Assembly (NCBI RefSeq): GCF_029392015.1
Contig: NZ_CP113925.1
Span: 1,922,001 to 1,986,000 of the forward strand
Source of the DNA: Bifidobacterium sp. ESL0728
GTDB lineage: Bacteria > Actinomycetota > Actinomycetes > Actinomycetales > Bifidobacteriaceae
Direction of reading: 5' to 3'
DNA length: 64,000 nt
Part shown: one piece after another, positions 15,534 through 24,277 of the stretch
How the letters are laid out: the number at the start of each line of letters is the position of its first letter
Position numbering within the stretch: the stretch's first letter is position 1
Program-made: the position numbers and the translations under genes
Notes under the pieces: model-generated
The model's database searches: none
The model's input: only the letters and a program-made list of their open reading frames with translations
What the model was told of the DNA's origin: nothing

Positions 15534-17885
15534 TTAAAGTTGCAGGCCGCTATCGACGTGGGCAAAATCGGGGACCTTGTTCCACTTGACGGTGTAGCCG
15601 GCGCCGTGGGCACAGAAGACGGAATCCGGAGTGTTTTCCAAGTCGGTTTCTGGATTATAGGTGGTTTGTTTGATGACTTCGTCGGCATTATGACAAGGCT
15701 TATAGCCGGCGAAAACGCAGGTCAACGAGCCACGGCCGTGGGTGTAGGCGTTGACATCCATCGAATAATCCCGCATTTCCGAAACTGGCGCCCGGCCTTC
15801 CAACTGGGCATAATCACCGTCGGATTCCGGGGCATCGAACGTGCCACTCATTCTCTGGATATCGGCCATCGCACGACCCAGCATGTCCTGCGGAACTTCC
15901 AGACGGAAGCTGTACCAAGGTTCAAGAAGACGGCACTCCCCCTTGGTTTTCAGCTCCATCAAACCTTGCCGAACCGCTCGATACGTAGCCTCGCGGAAGT
16001 CACCACCTTCCGTATGCTTTTCGTGACCACGGCCAGCAACGAGAGATATCTTCATATCCGCGATCGGCGAACCCGTGAGGACGCCCAAATGCTCTTTTTC
16101 GCGCAAGTGGGTCAAAATCGCGCGCTGCCAATTACGGTCAAGGTCGTCCAAGCTGCAACGCGATTCAAAACGCAAGCCGCTTCCCGGCTCCCCTGGTTCC
16201 AGCAGTAGATGGACTTCGGCATAGTGGCGCAACGGCTCGAAATGGCCGATACCTTCGACCGGGCTTGTGATGGTCTCGCGGTAAAGGATGCCACCGGGGC
16301 CGAAATGAACGTCGATGCCGAAGCGGTCGTGCATCATCTGAGTGATGATTTCCACCTGCACCGCGCCCATCAGCTGCACGTGAATCTCGCCGAGCCGCGC
16401 GACCCAGCGCACGTGCAGGGCCGGGTCTTCGTCCTCGAGCGTGCGCAGCGCCACCAGAATTTTGTGCAGTTCTGGGGTGACTTCGGCGGGTTTGGTCGGG
16501 TTGCGGACTACCTGAGAACTCTCGGGATCGCTGCCGGTCTCGGACGTCTTTGTCTTTTCTGAGCGACCTTTCGAACCTGCCATATTCCCAGCGTTGGAGA
16601 CATTTCCGGATTCACCTGATGCCGGCAACGTCGCCGATTTGCCGCCTTTACCGGCATTGTGAACATTCGTCGCGGAACCGCTACCGGAATCATCCACTCC
16701 AGGCAAAACCGTATAAGTCAGCACCGGCTGAAGTACCGATTCTCCGGCGTCAGTCTCGAATCCCAACCCTTCTCCCGGGAAGGTTTTGGTCAATCCCGTC
16801 ACCGCACATACGTCCCCGGCGGCAACCTCGTCGGTCAACTCGAACTTCGCCCCTGAATACCGCCGAACCTGGTCGACTTTCTCCTGCCAGATTTCGGTTT
16901 CAAAACTTTCAGAGGCATTTGAGCTACTTACCCTTCCTAAAGCTCTCCCACCATCCGGATCCTCGTTTTCATCATTGCTGCTTACGCTCGCGGCCACGGA
17001 TTCTTCATTATTCTGTGCGGCCAAAGCGATGGCATCCGACCGGTGGCCGATATCCTGCACGCCCTTTTGCGGCTCGCGTTTATTCGTCAACATCGCTTTT
17101 ACCTTGAGCGTCCCTCCGGTGACCTTGAGCCAAGTGAGACGATTACCTTGTTCGTCGTGCGAAATCTTGTAGACGCGAGCGCCGAAATCGCTGGGATAAT
17201 CCTTCTGCTTCGTGAACCGTTCCAGCCCTGCAAGAAATTCATCGACACCTTCAAGTTTCAGCGCCGACCCGGAATAGCAAGGGAAAAGCTCGCGCTTGGC
17301 GACCATCGAACGCAAGGTGTCATCGGAAATCCCGCCGGAATCCAAAAGCTCGTCCATAGCCGCGCCGCTATCGTCAAGCAACGCCACCTCTTCCTGCTCG
17401 CCAGGTCCGGTGTCCCCTTCGAAATCGACGCAACCTTCGGAAAACCGCTGTTGCATTTGTGCGATAAGCCCGGCCTTGTCGACTCCTGCCGCATCCATCT
17501 TGTTGATGAAAATGAACGTCGGCACGTTGTAGCGAGCCAAAAGCCGCCAAAGTGTTTCGGTATAACCCTGCAACCCGTCGTTGGCGCCAACCACGAGAAT
17601 CGCATAATCCAATACCGTGAGCGTCCGTTCCATCTCGGCTGAAAAATCAACGTGCCCAGGCGTGTCCAGCAAAGTAAATTCGAAATCGCCTTGCTGCAAA
17701 ATGGCCTGCTTGGAGAAAATGGTGATGCCCCGCCGCTTTTCCATCGCGTCAGTGTCGAGGAACGCATCGCCGTGGTCCACGCGCCCAAGCTTGCGAATCT
17801 CCCCGGCGCGATAAAGCATCGCCTCGCACAACGTGGTCTTCCCCGCGTCCACATGCGCCGCAATCCCCACCACCGCTCGTTTCAT
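15534..17885 (-). CDS. Ribosomal-protection-like translation GTPase (TetM/OtrA superfamily)
   Basis: 783 residues against about 640 for TetM. G1 AHVDAGKTT (10-18), G2 RRGITI (51-56), G3 DTPGHVDF (74-81) and G4 NKMD (128-131) are intact, and EF-G-like domains II to V follow (LGEIHVQLMG, FGPGGILYRETI, RGHEKHTEGGDFREATYRAV). Two polar inserts, about 275-330 and 398-465, break domain II and the II/III link. Such chromosomal relatives occur in actinobacteria and need not confer tetracycline resistance; action on stalled ribosomes is inferred. The start at 17885 follows AGAGGAGC; longer frames lack one. It is monocistronic and convergent with the toxin gene. Resistance cannot be judged from sequence alone. 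Confidence 0.85.
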   Translation of the reverse strand: MKRAVVGIAAHVDAGKTTLCEAMLYRAGEIRKLGRVDHGDAFLDTDAMEKRRGITIFSKQAILQQGDFEFTLLDTPGHVDFSAEMERTLTVLDYAILVVGANDGLQGYTETLWRLLARYNVPTFIFINKMDAAGVDKAGLIAQMQQRFSEGCVDFEGDTGPGEQEEVALLDDSGAAMDELLDSGGISDDTLRSMVAKRELFPCYSGSALKLEGVDEFLAGLERFTKQKDYPSDFGARVYKISHDEQGNRLTWLKVTGGTLKVKAMLTNKREPQKGVQDIGHRSDAIALAAQNNEESVAASVSSNDENEDPDGGRALGRVSSSNASESFETEIWQEKVDQVRRYSGAKFELTDEVAAGDVCAVTGLTKTFPGEGLGFETDAGESVLQPVLTYTVLPGVDDSGSGSATNVHNAGKGGKSATLPASGESGNVSNAGNMAGSKGRSEKTKTSETGSDPESSQVVRNPTKPAEVTPELHKILVALRTLEDEDPALHVRWVARLGEIHVQLMGAVQVEIITQMMHDRFGIDVHFGPGGILYRETITSPVEGIGHFEPLRHYAEVHLLLEPGEPGSGLRFESRCSLDDLDRNWQRAILTHLREKEHLGVLTGSPIADMKISLVAGRGHEKHTEGGDFREATYRAVRQGLMELKTKGECRLLEPWYSFRLEVPQDMLGRAMADIQRMSGTFDAPESDGDYAQLEGRAPVSEMRDYSMDVNAYTHGRGSLTCVFAGYKPCHNADEVIKQTTYNPETDLENTPDSVFCAHGAGYTVKWNKVPDFAHVDSGLQL

Positions 17886-18414
17886 TGCCGCTCCTCTAAA
17901 CATATCGGCCATTCATTCCTGATTAATCATAAAACTAGCCTTACATGAGCGATCAAATCTCGCTTATCAGAAAATAAGGTTTCTTAAAAAACAGCGAATG
18001 CCATAGGCAAACAAAGTCTTTGCCAATCAAGGAGAAGCCAACAGACAAGCCGAAACAGGCATGGTGAAGCTAGCCAAACGATTTTGGGAAGAAAGAACAA
18101 GCGACATCGCTTCACCATACAACCTGCGGATTTCCGATCCTCCAGTAAAACCGGATACCCGTCACAACCAGCGAAAGATAAGAGACAAGGCCTTCATCGA
18201 ATCACTGATTATATTGTACACGCTTTTATCGTCTTTTGCGACACTTCGAGAAAGTTTTGTCTCGAAATATGAAAATCTATTAGAAAAGAATGGTGACGCA
18301 ACCGTTTAGTTACGTCACTAAAGATAGACCGCCCGATAGAGATTGCAATAACCTCACTGCGGATTCATCGGGCAGCAGAACTTACAGATACCTTATAGCA
18401 GTACCAGCCCGTTT
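17886..18414. other. Gene-poor gap with an inverted repeat
   Basis: 529 bases without a convincing gene. An 82-codon open frame from 18061 has no ribosome-binding site or recognisable domain. Exact 10-base inverted arms ATGGTGAAGC (18061-18070) and GCTTCACCAT (18109-18118) enclose 38 bases, and a smaller GGCAAA...TTTGCC hairpin lies near 18007-18025. The promoter of the GTPase gene should lie in the AT-rich part near 17886-18000. Confidence 0.4.
18061..18118. repeat. Exact 10-base inverted repeat
   Basis: Arms ATGGTGAAGC and GCTTCACCAT match without error around a 38-base loop. No T-run follows on either side. Role unknown; it may be another member of the intergenic hairpins seen elsewhere here. 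Confidence 0.5.
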
Positions 18415-19326
18415 TCATTGCCCGCAGACAGCGTCTTCGAGCGCGGCAATGAGCAACGGATCGGTGTTCGGCAACGGTATGCGCACAAGCTTGGCGCCCA
18501 AGCCTTCGACGGTCTTCTTGAAGGCGACATCCACGCCGAAGAGCACTTCGAGATTGTCGGCGATGAAGCTCAGAGAGGCCGAAACGATGGTCTTGACACC
18601 CTGATTTTCAACCAGATCCTTGGCCACCTCATTGATGTCGGGTCCAACCCATTCCTCCGGCGTACTGCCGCCGTTCTGCCAGCCGATGACGTATTTGCTT
18701 TCATCCAGACCGGCAGCTTTGGCCACCGCTTCGGCGACTTCGACGGCCTGATCGGTGTAGGGATCGCCGCTTTTGACGACGCGTATCTGCAGGCTGTGCG
18801 AGCTCAAAATGACCTTCGTGTCGGGCTGGTCGATCACTTCTTTCTCGTCCTTCAGACGATTCGCCCAATACTCAATCAAGCTGGGTTCGAGCCACCAGCC
18901 GCGCACCGCACGGTATGAAACCTGCGGATATGGCGCGAGTCTGGTTTCGACCTGGTTATGGTAGTCGCCGGTGGTGTAGGAACGTTCCGGGAAAAGCGGC
19001 AGGCCGACCACCTTGGTATATCCATCGGACACAATCTGCTCGACGGTATCGGAAAGCTGAGGCTGTGCATATTTGAAGGCGAGATAAACCTGATATTCGC
19101 CGGGATGATCGCGGTCGAGCTTTTCCTGCAGCGCTTTCGCCTGCTCGCCGGTGATGTGGCTGAGCGGTGAAGTGCCGCCGATAATCTCGTAGTGTTTCTT
19201 TACCGATTCATACATTTCCTCGCTCGGCTTACCGCCGTGGATGCCGGTATAGAAATCCCGGACCTGCTCGGCATTGTCCGGAGCACCGAGGCCCATAAGC
19301 AACACTGCTGTTTTCTTCTCTGCCAT
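18415..19326 (-). CDS. Divergent ferrochelatase paralogue 1
   Basis: 303 residues with the complete ferrochelatase fold. The catalytic pair is present: His177 in LSSHSLQ and Glu260 in DNLEVL. Residues that hold the porphyrin in Bacillus and Listeria enzymes are altered: the axial tyrosine of MAYGTPY is Leu13 (MGLGAPD), and the propionate-binding arginines of IRRG and DRY are replaced (IHGG, KHY). It may insert another metal, bind another tetrapyrrole, or assist the other copies. AAGG lies nine bases before ATG 19326. It is last in the chdC-MFS-ferrochelatase row but 185 bases behind paralogue 2, with an inverted repeat between, so it may be separately expressed. Confidence 0.88.
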   Translation of the reverse strand: MAEKKTAVLLMGLGAPDNAEQVRDFYTGIHGGKPSEEMYESVKKHYEIIGGTSPLSHITGEQAKALQEKLDRDHPGEYQVYLAFKYAQPQLSDTVEQIVSDGYTKVVGLPLFPERSYTTGDYHNQVETRLAPYPQVSYRAVRGWWLEPSLIEYWANRLKDEKEVIDQPDTKVILSSHSLQIRVVKSGDPYTDQAVEVAEAVAKAAGLDESKYVIGWQNGGSTPEEWVGPDINEVAKDLVENQGVKTIVSASLSFIADNLEVLFGVDVAFKKTVEGLGAKLVRIPLPNTDPLLIAALEDAVCGQ

Positions 19327-19388
19327 AATCATCAACCTTCTTTTGCTTGAATCAACGTTTATTACTACAAATTATTAAAATACGATAA

Positions 19389-19493
19389 TTGCTATGGCGT
19401 GAGTCCCTATGCGGGAAATCGAAAGATTCGCAGGATTCTGGTCACTGTAATTCTTGAATGTTTGCAAAGACCATCAAACCCACGCCATAGCAA
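19389..19493. repeat. Exact 13-base inverted repeat between ferrochelatase genes
   Basis: TTGCTATGGCGTG (19389-19401) and CACGCCATAGCAA (19481-19493) are perfect reverse complements around 79 bases. The distance resembles that of the 13-base pair at 848-860/945-957. The loop contains no gene. It could fold in the transcript between paralogues 2 and 1 and reduce read-through. Confidence 0.6.
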
Positions 19494-19511
19494 CTTATGC
19501 CATTACCGCAA

Positions 19512-20492
19512 CTACGCACTCTTCATGCAATGAGCGCAGGGTGCAGCGGCTTTGGCCGGGGTTTCGACCTCGCCTTCGCGCACCAAGTCCTCCATCGCAT
19601 CGATAAGCAGCGAATCGTCGTTCGGCATCCGCAGACGAACCAAGCTGCCACCAAGCTTCTCAACGTTCGCCTTGAGCACGATGTCGATGTCGTAAAGAAT
19701 CTCGACATTGTCGGCGATGAAACTCAGCGGGGCGACGACGAACGTGTCCGTCTCTCCTTTATCCATAAACCCGCGAACCGCGGTCTCAATGTCCGGGGCC
19801 AGCCATTTGTCGAGCGACGGGCCGCCGCACTGCCAAGCCACCGACCATTTTCCGTCGGCAAGACCGGCACGCTCGGCCACAGCCCTGGCGTTGTTCACCG
19901 CCTCGTTGCGATAAGGGTTGCCTGCTTCGATCTCCGCATTCTTGACACTGTGCGAAACGAGCAGCACCTTGGTATTCGGCTTGTCGATAGTCTCGCGGAC
20001 TTCATCGAGCCGATCGGCCCAAAATTGAACCAGATGCTCCTCCGCCCACCAGCCACGCACGGCCGTGTAAACCACGTGCGGATACTTGGCGAATTCGGCT
20101 TCGGCACAACGATGATACTCCTCATTGGTCGTGGTCGAATATTGCGGAGCAAGAGAGATCCCGCGAACGTCGGTGATTCCGTCGGCGACAATCTGATCGG
20201 CCACGTCCTTAATGAAAGGCGCGATGTATTTGAAGCCGGTGTATACCTTGTACTGGCCCGGATAATCGCGGTCAAGACGGCGCTGCAACGCTCCGGCCTG
20301 GTCGTCAGTGACATGGGCCAACGGCGAGACACCGCCCATGTTCAGTGCGTCATAATGCGATTTCACACTTTCGAATATCTGCTCGCTAGGCTTGTGCCCA
20401 CCGAACATGCAAGTACAGAAATCCATCATGTCTTCGGATCGACATGGCGTGCCGAAACCCATCAGCAGCACCGCCGTGACTTGTTGGCCCAT
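19512..20492 (-). CDS. Divergent ferrochelatase paralogue 2 with cysteine-rich ends
   Basis: 326 residues; His181 (LVSHSV) and Glu264 (DNVEIL) keep the catalytic pair, but the axial tyrosine position is Phe13 (MGFGTPC) and the propionate arginines are missing (CMFGG, SHY with a two-residue insertion). Unlike its neighbours it has Cys17, Cys26 and Cys28 near the start and a CAHC motif at 319-322 in a short C-terminal tail. Actinobacterial ferrochelatases can carry a [2Fe-2S] cluster on C-terminal cysteines, but the spacing here is not the known one. Start 20492 is set by AAGGAA six bases upstream. It follows paralogue 3 after only 29 bases, so the two are one operon. Confidence 0.88.
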   Translation of the reverse strand: MGQQVTAVLLMGFGTPCRSEDMMDFCTCMFGGHKPSEQIFESVKSHYDALNMGGVSPLAHVTDDQAGALQRRLDRDYPGQYKVYTGFKYIAPFIKDVADQIVADGITDVRGISLAPQYSTTTNEEYHRCAEAEFAKYPHVVYTAVRGWWAEEHLVQFWADRLDEVRETIDKPNTKVLLVSHSVKNAEIEAGNPYRNEAVNNARAVAERAGLADGKWSVAWQCGGPSLDKWLAPDIETAVRGFMDKGETDTFVVAPLSFIADNVEILYDIDIVLKANVEKLGGSLVRLRMPNDDSLLIDAMEDLVREGEVETPAKAAAPCAHCMKSA

Positions 20493-20521
20493 GGTTGTTC
20501 CTTGTGTTGTTTTGTTATTGA

Positions 20522-21469
20522 CTATTTGGCTGCGAGAACGGTGTCTTCGAGCGCGGCGATAAGCAGCGAATCGTCGTTCGGCATCTGCAGGCGACGAAGT
20601 TGGCCGCCTAACGCCTCGATTTCGTCCTTCAGCTCGATATCCACGTCGTCCAGGATCTCGAGGTTGTCGACAATGAAGCCAAGCGAACCGGAGATAATGG
20701 TCTTGATGCCTTGGTTGGCAATGAGATCCTTGGCGGTCTCCTTGAAATCGGGGCCGATCCACTCCTCGCCCGTGCGCCCGGCGCTCTGCCAGGCGATGAC
20801 GAACTGGTCATCGCGCAGCCCGGCCTGCTTGGCCACGGCCTTCGAGTTGCCTACGACCTCGTCGTAATAGGGGTCGCCATCCACGATGACGTGCTTCGGC
20901 AAGCTGTGGGCGCTTAGAATGACCTTCGTATCCGTGCGGTCGGTCAGGTCCTTCATCGCGATCAACTGGTCGGACCAGAACTTCATGAGGTTCTTGTCGG
21001 CCCACCAGCTGCGGATAGGATGGTAGACAACGCCAGGGTGCTTCTTGAGCGCCTCCTGAGCCTGCACATGGTCCTTCTCGGCGGTGTAGACGGAATATTG
21101 CGGAGCCATCGGAATGCCGTAAATCTCGGTCACTCCCGAATCGACCAGTTCGTCGACGCTGTCGCCGATAAACGGATGAATGTATTTGAAGCCCTTGCGT
21201 ACCACGTATTCGCCCGGATGATCGCGGTCAAGCGCGGCTTGCAGGCCTGAAACCTGATTGTCGGTGAGCTTGGCCAGCGGCGAAGTGCCGCCGATCATCT
21301 TGTAGCGCCTGGCGAGGTCGTTGTAGAGCTTCTCCGAGGGCTTGTGGCCGTGGCGGATGTTGGTGTAGTAGTCCATGATGTCCTCGGTTTTGTACGGGGT
21401 GCCGTAGGCCATCAGGAGTACCGCCTTCTTCGGGGCGGAAGTTGCGTTATTGGAATTTTCACTTGTCAT
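20522..21469 (-). CDS. cpfC: Coproporphyrin ferrochelatase (canonical copy)
   Basis: 315 residues closely matching firmicute/actinobacterial CpfC: LLMAYGTPYKTEDI with axial Tyr22, IRHGHKP and ARRY near the propionate site, GGTSPL, His188 in LSAHSLP and Glu271 in DNLEIL. It inserts Fe(II) into coproporphyrin III to make coproheme, the substrate of ChdC encoded two genes upstream. Its start overlaps the MFS stop by 11 bases. Of the three tandem copies this one alone has all known ligand residues. No genes for earlier porphyrin steps are in the window, so its substrate must come from elsewhere in the genome or from outside the cell. Confidence 0.93.
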   Translation of the reverse strand: MTSENSNNATSAPKKAVLLMAYGTPYKTEDIMDYYTNIRHGHKPSEKLYNDLARRYKMIGGTSPLAKLTDNQVSGLQAALDRDHPGEYVVRKGFKYIHPFIGDSVDELVDSGVTEIYGIPMAPQYSVYTAEKDHVQAQEALKKHPGVVYHPIRSWWADKNLMKFWSDQLIAMKDLTDRTDTKVILSAHSLPKHVIVDGDPYYDEVVGNSKAVAKQAGLRDDQFVIAWQSAGRTGEEWIGPDFKETAKDLIANQGIKTIISGSLGFIVDNLEILDDVDIELKDEIEALGGQLRRLQMPNDDSLLIAALEDTVLAAK

Positions 21470-22895
21470 TATCGATGTTTCCTTTATTGAATGGGATGAA
21501 TAGGGTCAGTACGATGCACACCACCGCGATGATGAGCGCAACAAGGAACATGACACGGAAAGAGGTCAGTGTCGGGTTGCCGTTGACGCTGCCGACGAGC
21601 ATTGCCGAAGCGAAGACGAGCGGGGCGACGGTCATGCCAATCTTCTTGCATGCTGAGACGCCGCCGATGGCCTGCATACGCTGGTCGGGTGCGGCCAGAC
21701 GGCCCGCGATGACCTGCAACGGCGAAGACATGAACGCGCCTAGACCGAAGCCGAAGATGGTCGAAAGCACAACGAACGCCGGCAGGCTGTGTGCCGTCAA
21801 AAGAATGCCGATCACGGAAATGCCGTTGATGGCGCTCGAAACGATCAACGCCTTCTTGTTGCCGAGTTTGTCGACGAAAATGCCGCCAACATACGAACCG
21901 ATCAGGCTGCCCAGGCCGGTACCCATCATGGTCATGCCGGAAAGCGCCTTGGAAAGGTGGAAGACGACGTGGACGTAGGTGGGAATGTAGACGAACAGGG
22001 AGAAGAGGCTGCCGCCGACCATCGCGAGCACGAGGGTCAGCACGTAGGAGCGGTTGCGGAACAGGCTGATCGGCAGGAACGGCATCGTGGACTTGTCGAG
22101 CTTCTTTTCGGCATAGAGGAAGAGCAGGAACGCGACCACCGCGACGACGAAAAGCGCAAGAACGATGACCCAGTACTGCTTGAAGTGCTGGCTCATGGTG
22201 ATGCCGAGCATGAGCGTCAAGAGCGCCACTGAGAACGAGCAGAGGCCCGCCAGATCGGTTTTGGTGCTCGTCGCCGCAAGCTGGTTGTCCATGACGAACC
22301 AGGCCATCACGAAGAGGATGAGCAGGACGGGGAGCATGCCGTAATAGAAGACGCGCCAGTTCTTCGCCATGCCAATGGCCATGCCGGCCAGAGCCGGGCC
22401 CGCGACGGCGGAAAGTCCTGCGACCACACCGACGAAGGAGACCCTGCGGCCCTGATGGTTCTTGCGCGCGGCCTGCATCAGCTCGTTCATCGCAAGCACC
22501 ATGATGCCGCTGTCGCCGATGGCCTGGATGAAGCGGCCGGCGAGCATCAGCGGATACATCGGCGCGAGGGCGGTGATCAGGCAGCCGACGAACCAGAAGC
22601 CGAGCTCCCAAAGGAAGACCTTCTTGGTGCCGCGGGTGTCGGAAAGGTTCGCCATGATCGGCGTTCCGACCACCAGGCCCAACGTGTAGATGCCAGCTAC
22701 CCAGGAGGAGCTCAGCGTCGTCAGTCCGAAGGTCTTGACGATCGAGGAAAGCAGGGTGCCCGCCGAACCGCTGTCGAGCTGGGTGACGAACACGACCAGC
22801 GCATAGAACCAAATCGGGGGCTTGCGCACCGCACGGCCGACGGTTTTCTCCGCGTCGGCGGCCTTGGAAGTTGCTTGAGACATGGCGTCACTCAT
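21459..22895 (-). CDS. MFS transporter of the heme-branch cluster (DHA2-like, 14 TM)
   Basis: 478 residues with about 14 hydrophobic helices; DTRGTKKVFLWELGFWFVG resembles the loop 2-3 motif A of major facilitator drug:H+ antiporters, and GGSLFSLFVYIPTYVHVV marks the second half. The ATG at 22895 lies inside the end of chdC (8-base overlap), and its own stop overlaps the start of cpfC, so all three are translationally coupled. That position makes a porphyrin, heme or metal complex the likely cargo, but neither substrate nor direction can be read from the sequence. A general drug exporter is the alternative. Confidence 0.88.
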   Translation of the reverse strand: MSDAMSQATSKAADAEKTVGRAVRKPPIWFYALVVFVTQLDSGSAGTLLSSIVKTFGLTTLSSSWVAGIYTLGLVVGTPIMANLSDTRGTKKVFLWELGFWFVGCLITALAPMYPLMLAGRFIQAIGDSGIMVLAMNELMQAARKNHQGRRVSFVGVVAGLSAVAGPALAGMAIGMAKNWRVFYYGMLPVLLILFVMAWFVMDNQLAATSTKTDLAGLCSFSVALLTLMLGITMSQHFKQYWVIVLALFVVAVVAFLLFLYAEKKLDKSTMPFLPISLFRNRSYVLTLVLAMVGGSLFSLFVYIPTYVHVVFHLSKALSGMTMMGTGLGSLIGSYVGGIFVDKLGNKKALIVSSAINGISVIGILLTAHSLPAFVVLSTIFGFGLGAFMSSPLQVIAGRLAAPDQRMQAIGGVSACKKIGMTVAPLVFASAMLVGSVNGNPTLTSFRVMFLVALIIAVVCIVLTLFIPFNKGNIDNDK

Positions 22896-23829
22896 GATGA
22901 TGGGCCTCTGCGCTTGATGGAGATGACGTTGATTCGTGCACCTCGAACGAACCGTGTGCGCTTGACGCGGACTCGGTTGGATGGGATGGAGCCGGTTGTG
23001 AGGAAACCGGTTCATCGGCTCCGGCGGGGATGATCTCGCCTTCCAGCGTGTGCCGGGCACCCGGCTTGGGCAGGCTCACCTCCCAGCCATCGAGGAAGAA
23101 ATGATCCAGATCCTCCACCGGCAGATACGTTCCGGTGATGAAGTACGGAAAGTCGCCGTAGATGGAGCTGGCTTCGGCGTAACGCATGGCTTCGATGATC
23201 TTCTTGAAGACCAGCGGGTCGTCGGCCAAAAGCAGGACGCCCCACTCGTGGTCGTCAAGCCCCATCGCACCGGTGATGAACGGCAAGACGCGCCCACCGA
23301 ACGACCGGCCGATCATGCCATGGTCCTTCATATAGGCCTGACGCTGCTCGAAGGGAAGCGTGTACCAGTTGGCGCCCGGTATGCGGGTTTTGGACATCGG
23401 ATAGAAGCAGACGTACGGCTTTTTCGGCAGCTTCGGCTTGACCGCACGCTCGACATAGGCCCAGCCGCGATCGCTCTTCGGCTTGCCGGAATAGGTGCCG
23501 GCCTCGCCGACGGAAACGAACGAACCGGCTCTGGTCAGGAACGCCGAAAGCGGCAGTTTCGCCAAGCGGTTCTCGATCTCGTTGAGCTCATCGAGCGTCT
23601 CGCGGTAAAGGATCAGTCCGAGGTCGCTCTTGCTGCCGCTGACGTCGAAGAGATACCAGCTGCCTTTGCCTGCTTCCTCGTTGGCCTCGAATTCGGCAAG
23701 CATCTGCTTGAACTGGCTGACTTCCCCACGTTGCACCTCGGGACTCTGCTTCTGGAATGACGGCCAATCCATCTTCCACCACAGATCCATGCAATACCAA
23801 CCATCCAGTGTCGGTACTAGCTCTTGCAT
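22888..23829 (-). CDS. chdC: Coproheme decarboxylase (HemQ/ChdC)
   Basis: 313 residues. ChdC uses peroxide to turn coproheme into heme b. The catalytic tyrosine is Tyr143 in CFYPMSKTR and the proximal heme ligand His170 in KDHGMIGR; their 27-residue spacing equals that of Listeria Tyr147/His174. NWYTLP between them is also typical. The family's usual length is about 230-250; here a Pro/Ser/Glu-rich tail of some 55 residues ends in a His-rich AEAHHHE. Start 23829 follows GGAGAGATGAGGG. It is the first gene of the row chdC-MFS-cpfC-paralogue 2. Presence of CpfC and ChdC without PpfC-type genes indicates the coproporphyrin-dependent branch. Confidence 0.94.
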   Translation of the reverse strand: MQELVPTLDGWYCMDLWWKMDWPSFQKQSPEVQRGEVSQFKQMLAEFEANEEAGKGSWYLFDVSGSKSDLGLILYRETLDELNEIENRLAKLPLSAFLTRAGSFVSVGEAGTYSGKPKSDRGWAYVERAVKPKLPKKPYVCFYPMSKTRIPGANWYTLPFEQRQAYMKDHGMIGRSFGGRVLPFITGAMGLDDHEWGVLLLADDPLVFKKIIEAMRYAEASSIYGDFPYFITGTYLPVEDLDHFFLDGWEVSLPKPGARHTLEGEIIPAGADEPVSSQPAPSHPTESASSAHGSFEVHESTSSPSSAEAHHHE

Positions 23830-24167
23830 ACCCTCATCTCTCCTTTGCTTTATGCGGATATGCCCGCCAGCCCGCGGCACTGCGTTGTTGCACGACATTG
23901 TCGACATGACCAGTCAGATACATCCGACAGGTTACGTCAAACCTTGCATGTCGTTCATATAATCATGTCAGTCATTACGATGTAACAACCAATACGGTTA
24001 TCGATATCGACACAAGAAACCTCACCAACAACAACGAAAACAGCCGTTCTTGCCAGCTTTCCTCAAATAGCCATTAATACAGACAAATTAATAAAAGCCT
24101 GTTATAATAACTATTAGAAGGTTTGACTTCTCAAGTCACAAGAAATATGGTACACGTTGAAAATCAC

Positions 24168-24201
24168 TTTTGAGACTTTTTGATAATATTTAGTCTCAAA
24201 A
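24168..24201. promoter_or_regulatory. AT-rich hairpin or operator upstream of chdC
   Basis: Exact 10-base arms TTTTGAGACT (24168-24177) and AGTCTCAAAA (24192-24201) around a T-rich 14-base loop. It could be an operator for the heme-branch promoter or a terminator for copA; the location after another strong copA terminator favours a control site. Confidence 0.4.
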
Positions 24202-24277
24202 CAAGCTATTCCGCGGATTTCCCGGCGTGTCGCGCCTTAATAGGCGACATCGCGTCGCAATCAAGAGATTAAAAACG

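Noticed and set aside
15534-17885. Calling this gene an acquired tetracycline resistance gene (tetW/tetM)
   Set aside because: It is 140 residues longer, has unusual inserts, no mobile-element context and the composition of its neighbours.
18061-18309. An 82-codon frame in the gap before the first ferrochelatase paralogue
   Set aside because: No ribosome-binding site, no family resemblance and an inverted repeat within its start; kept as gap description only.
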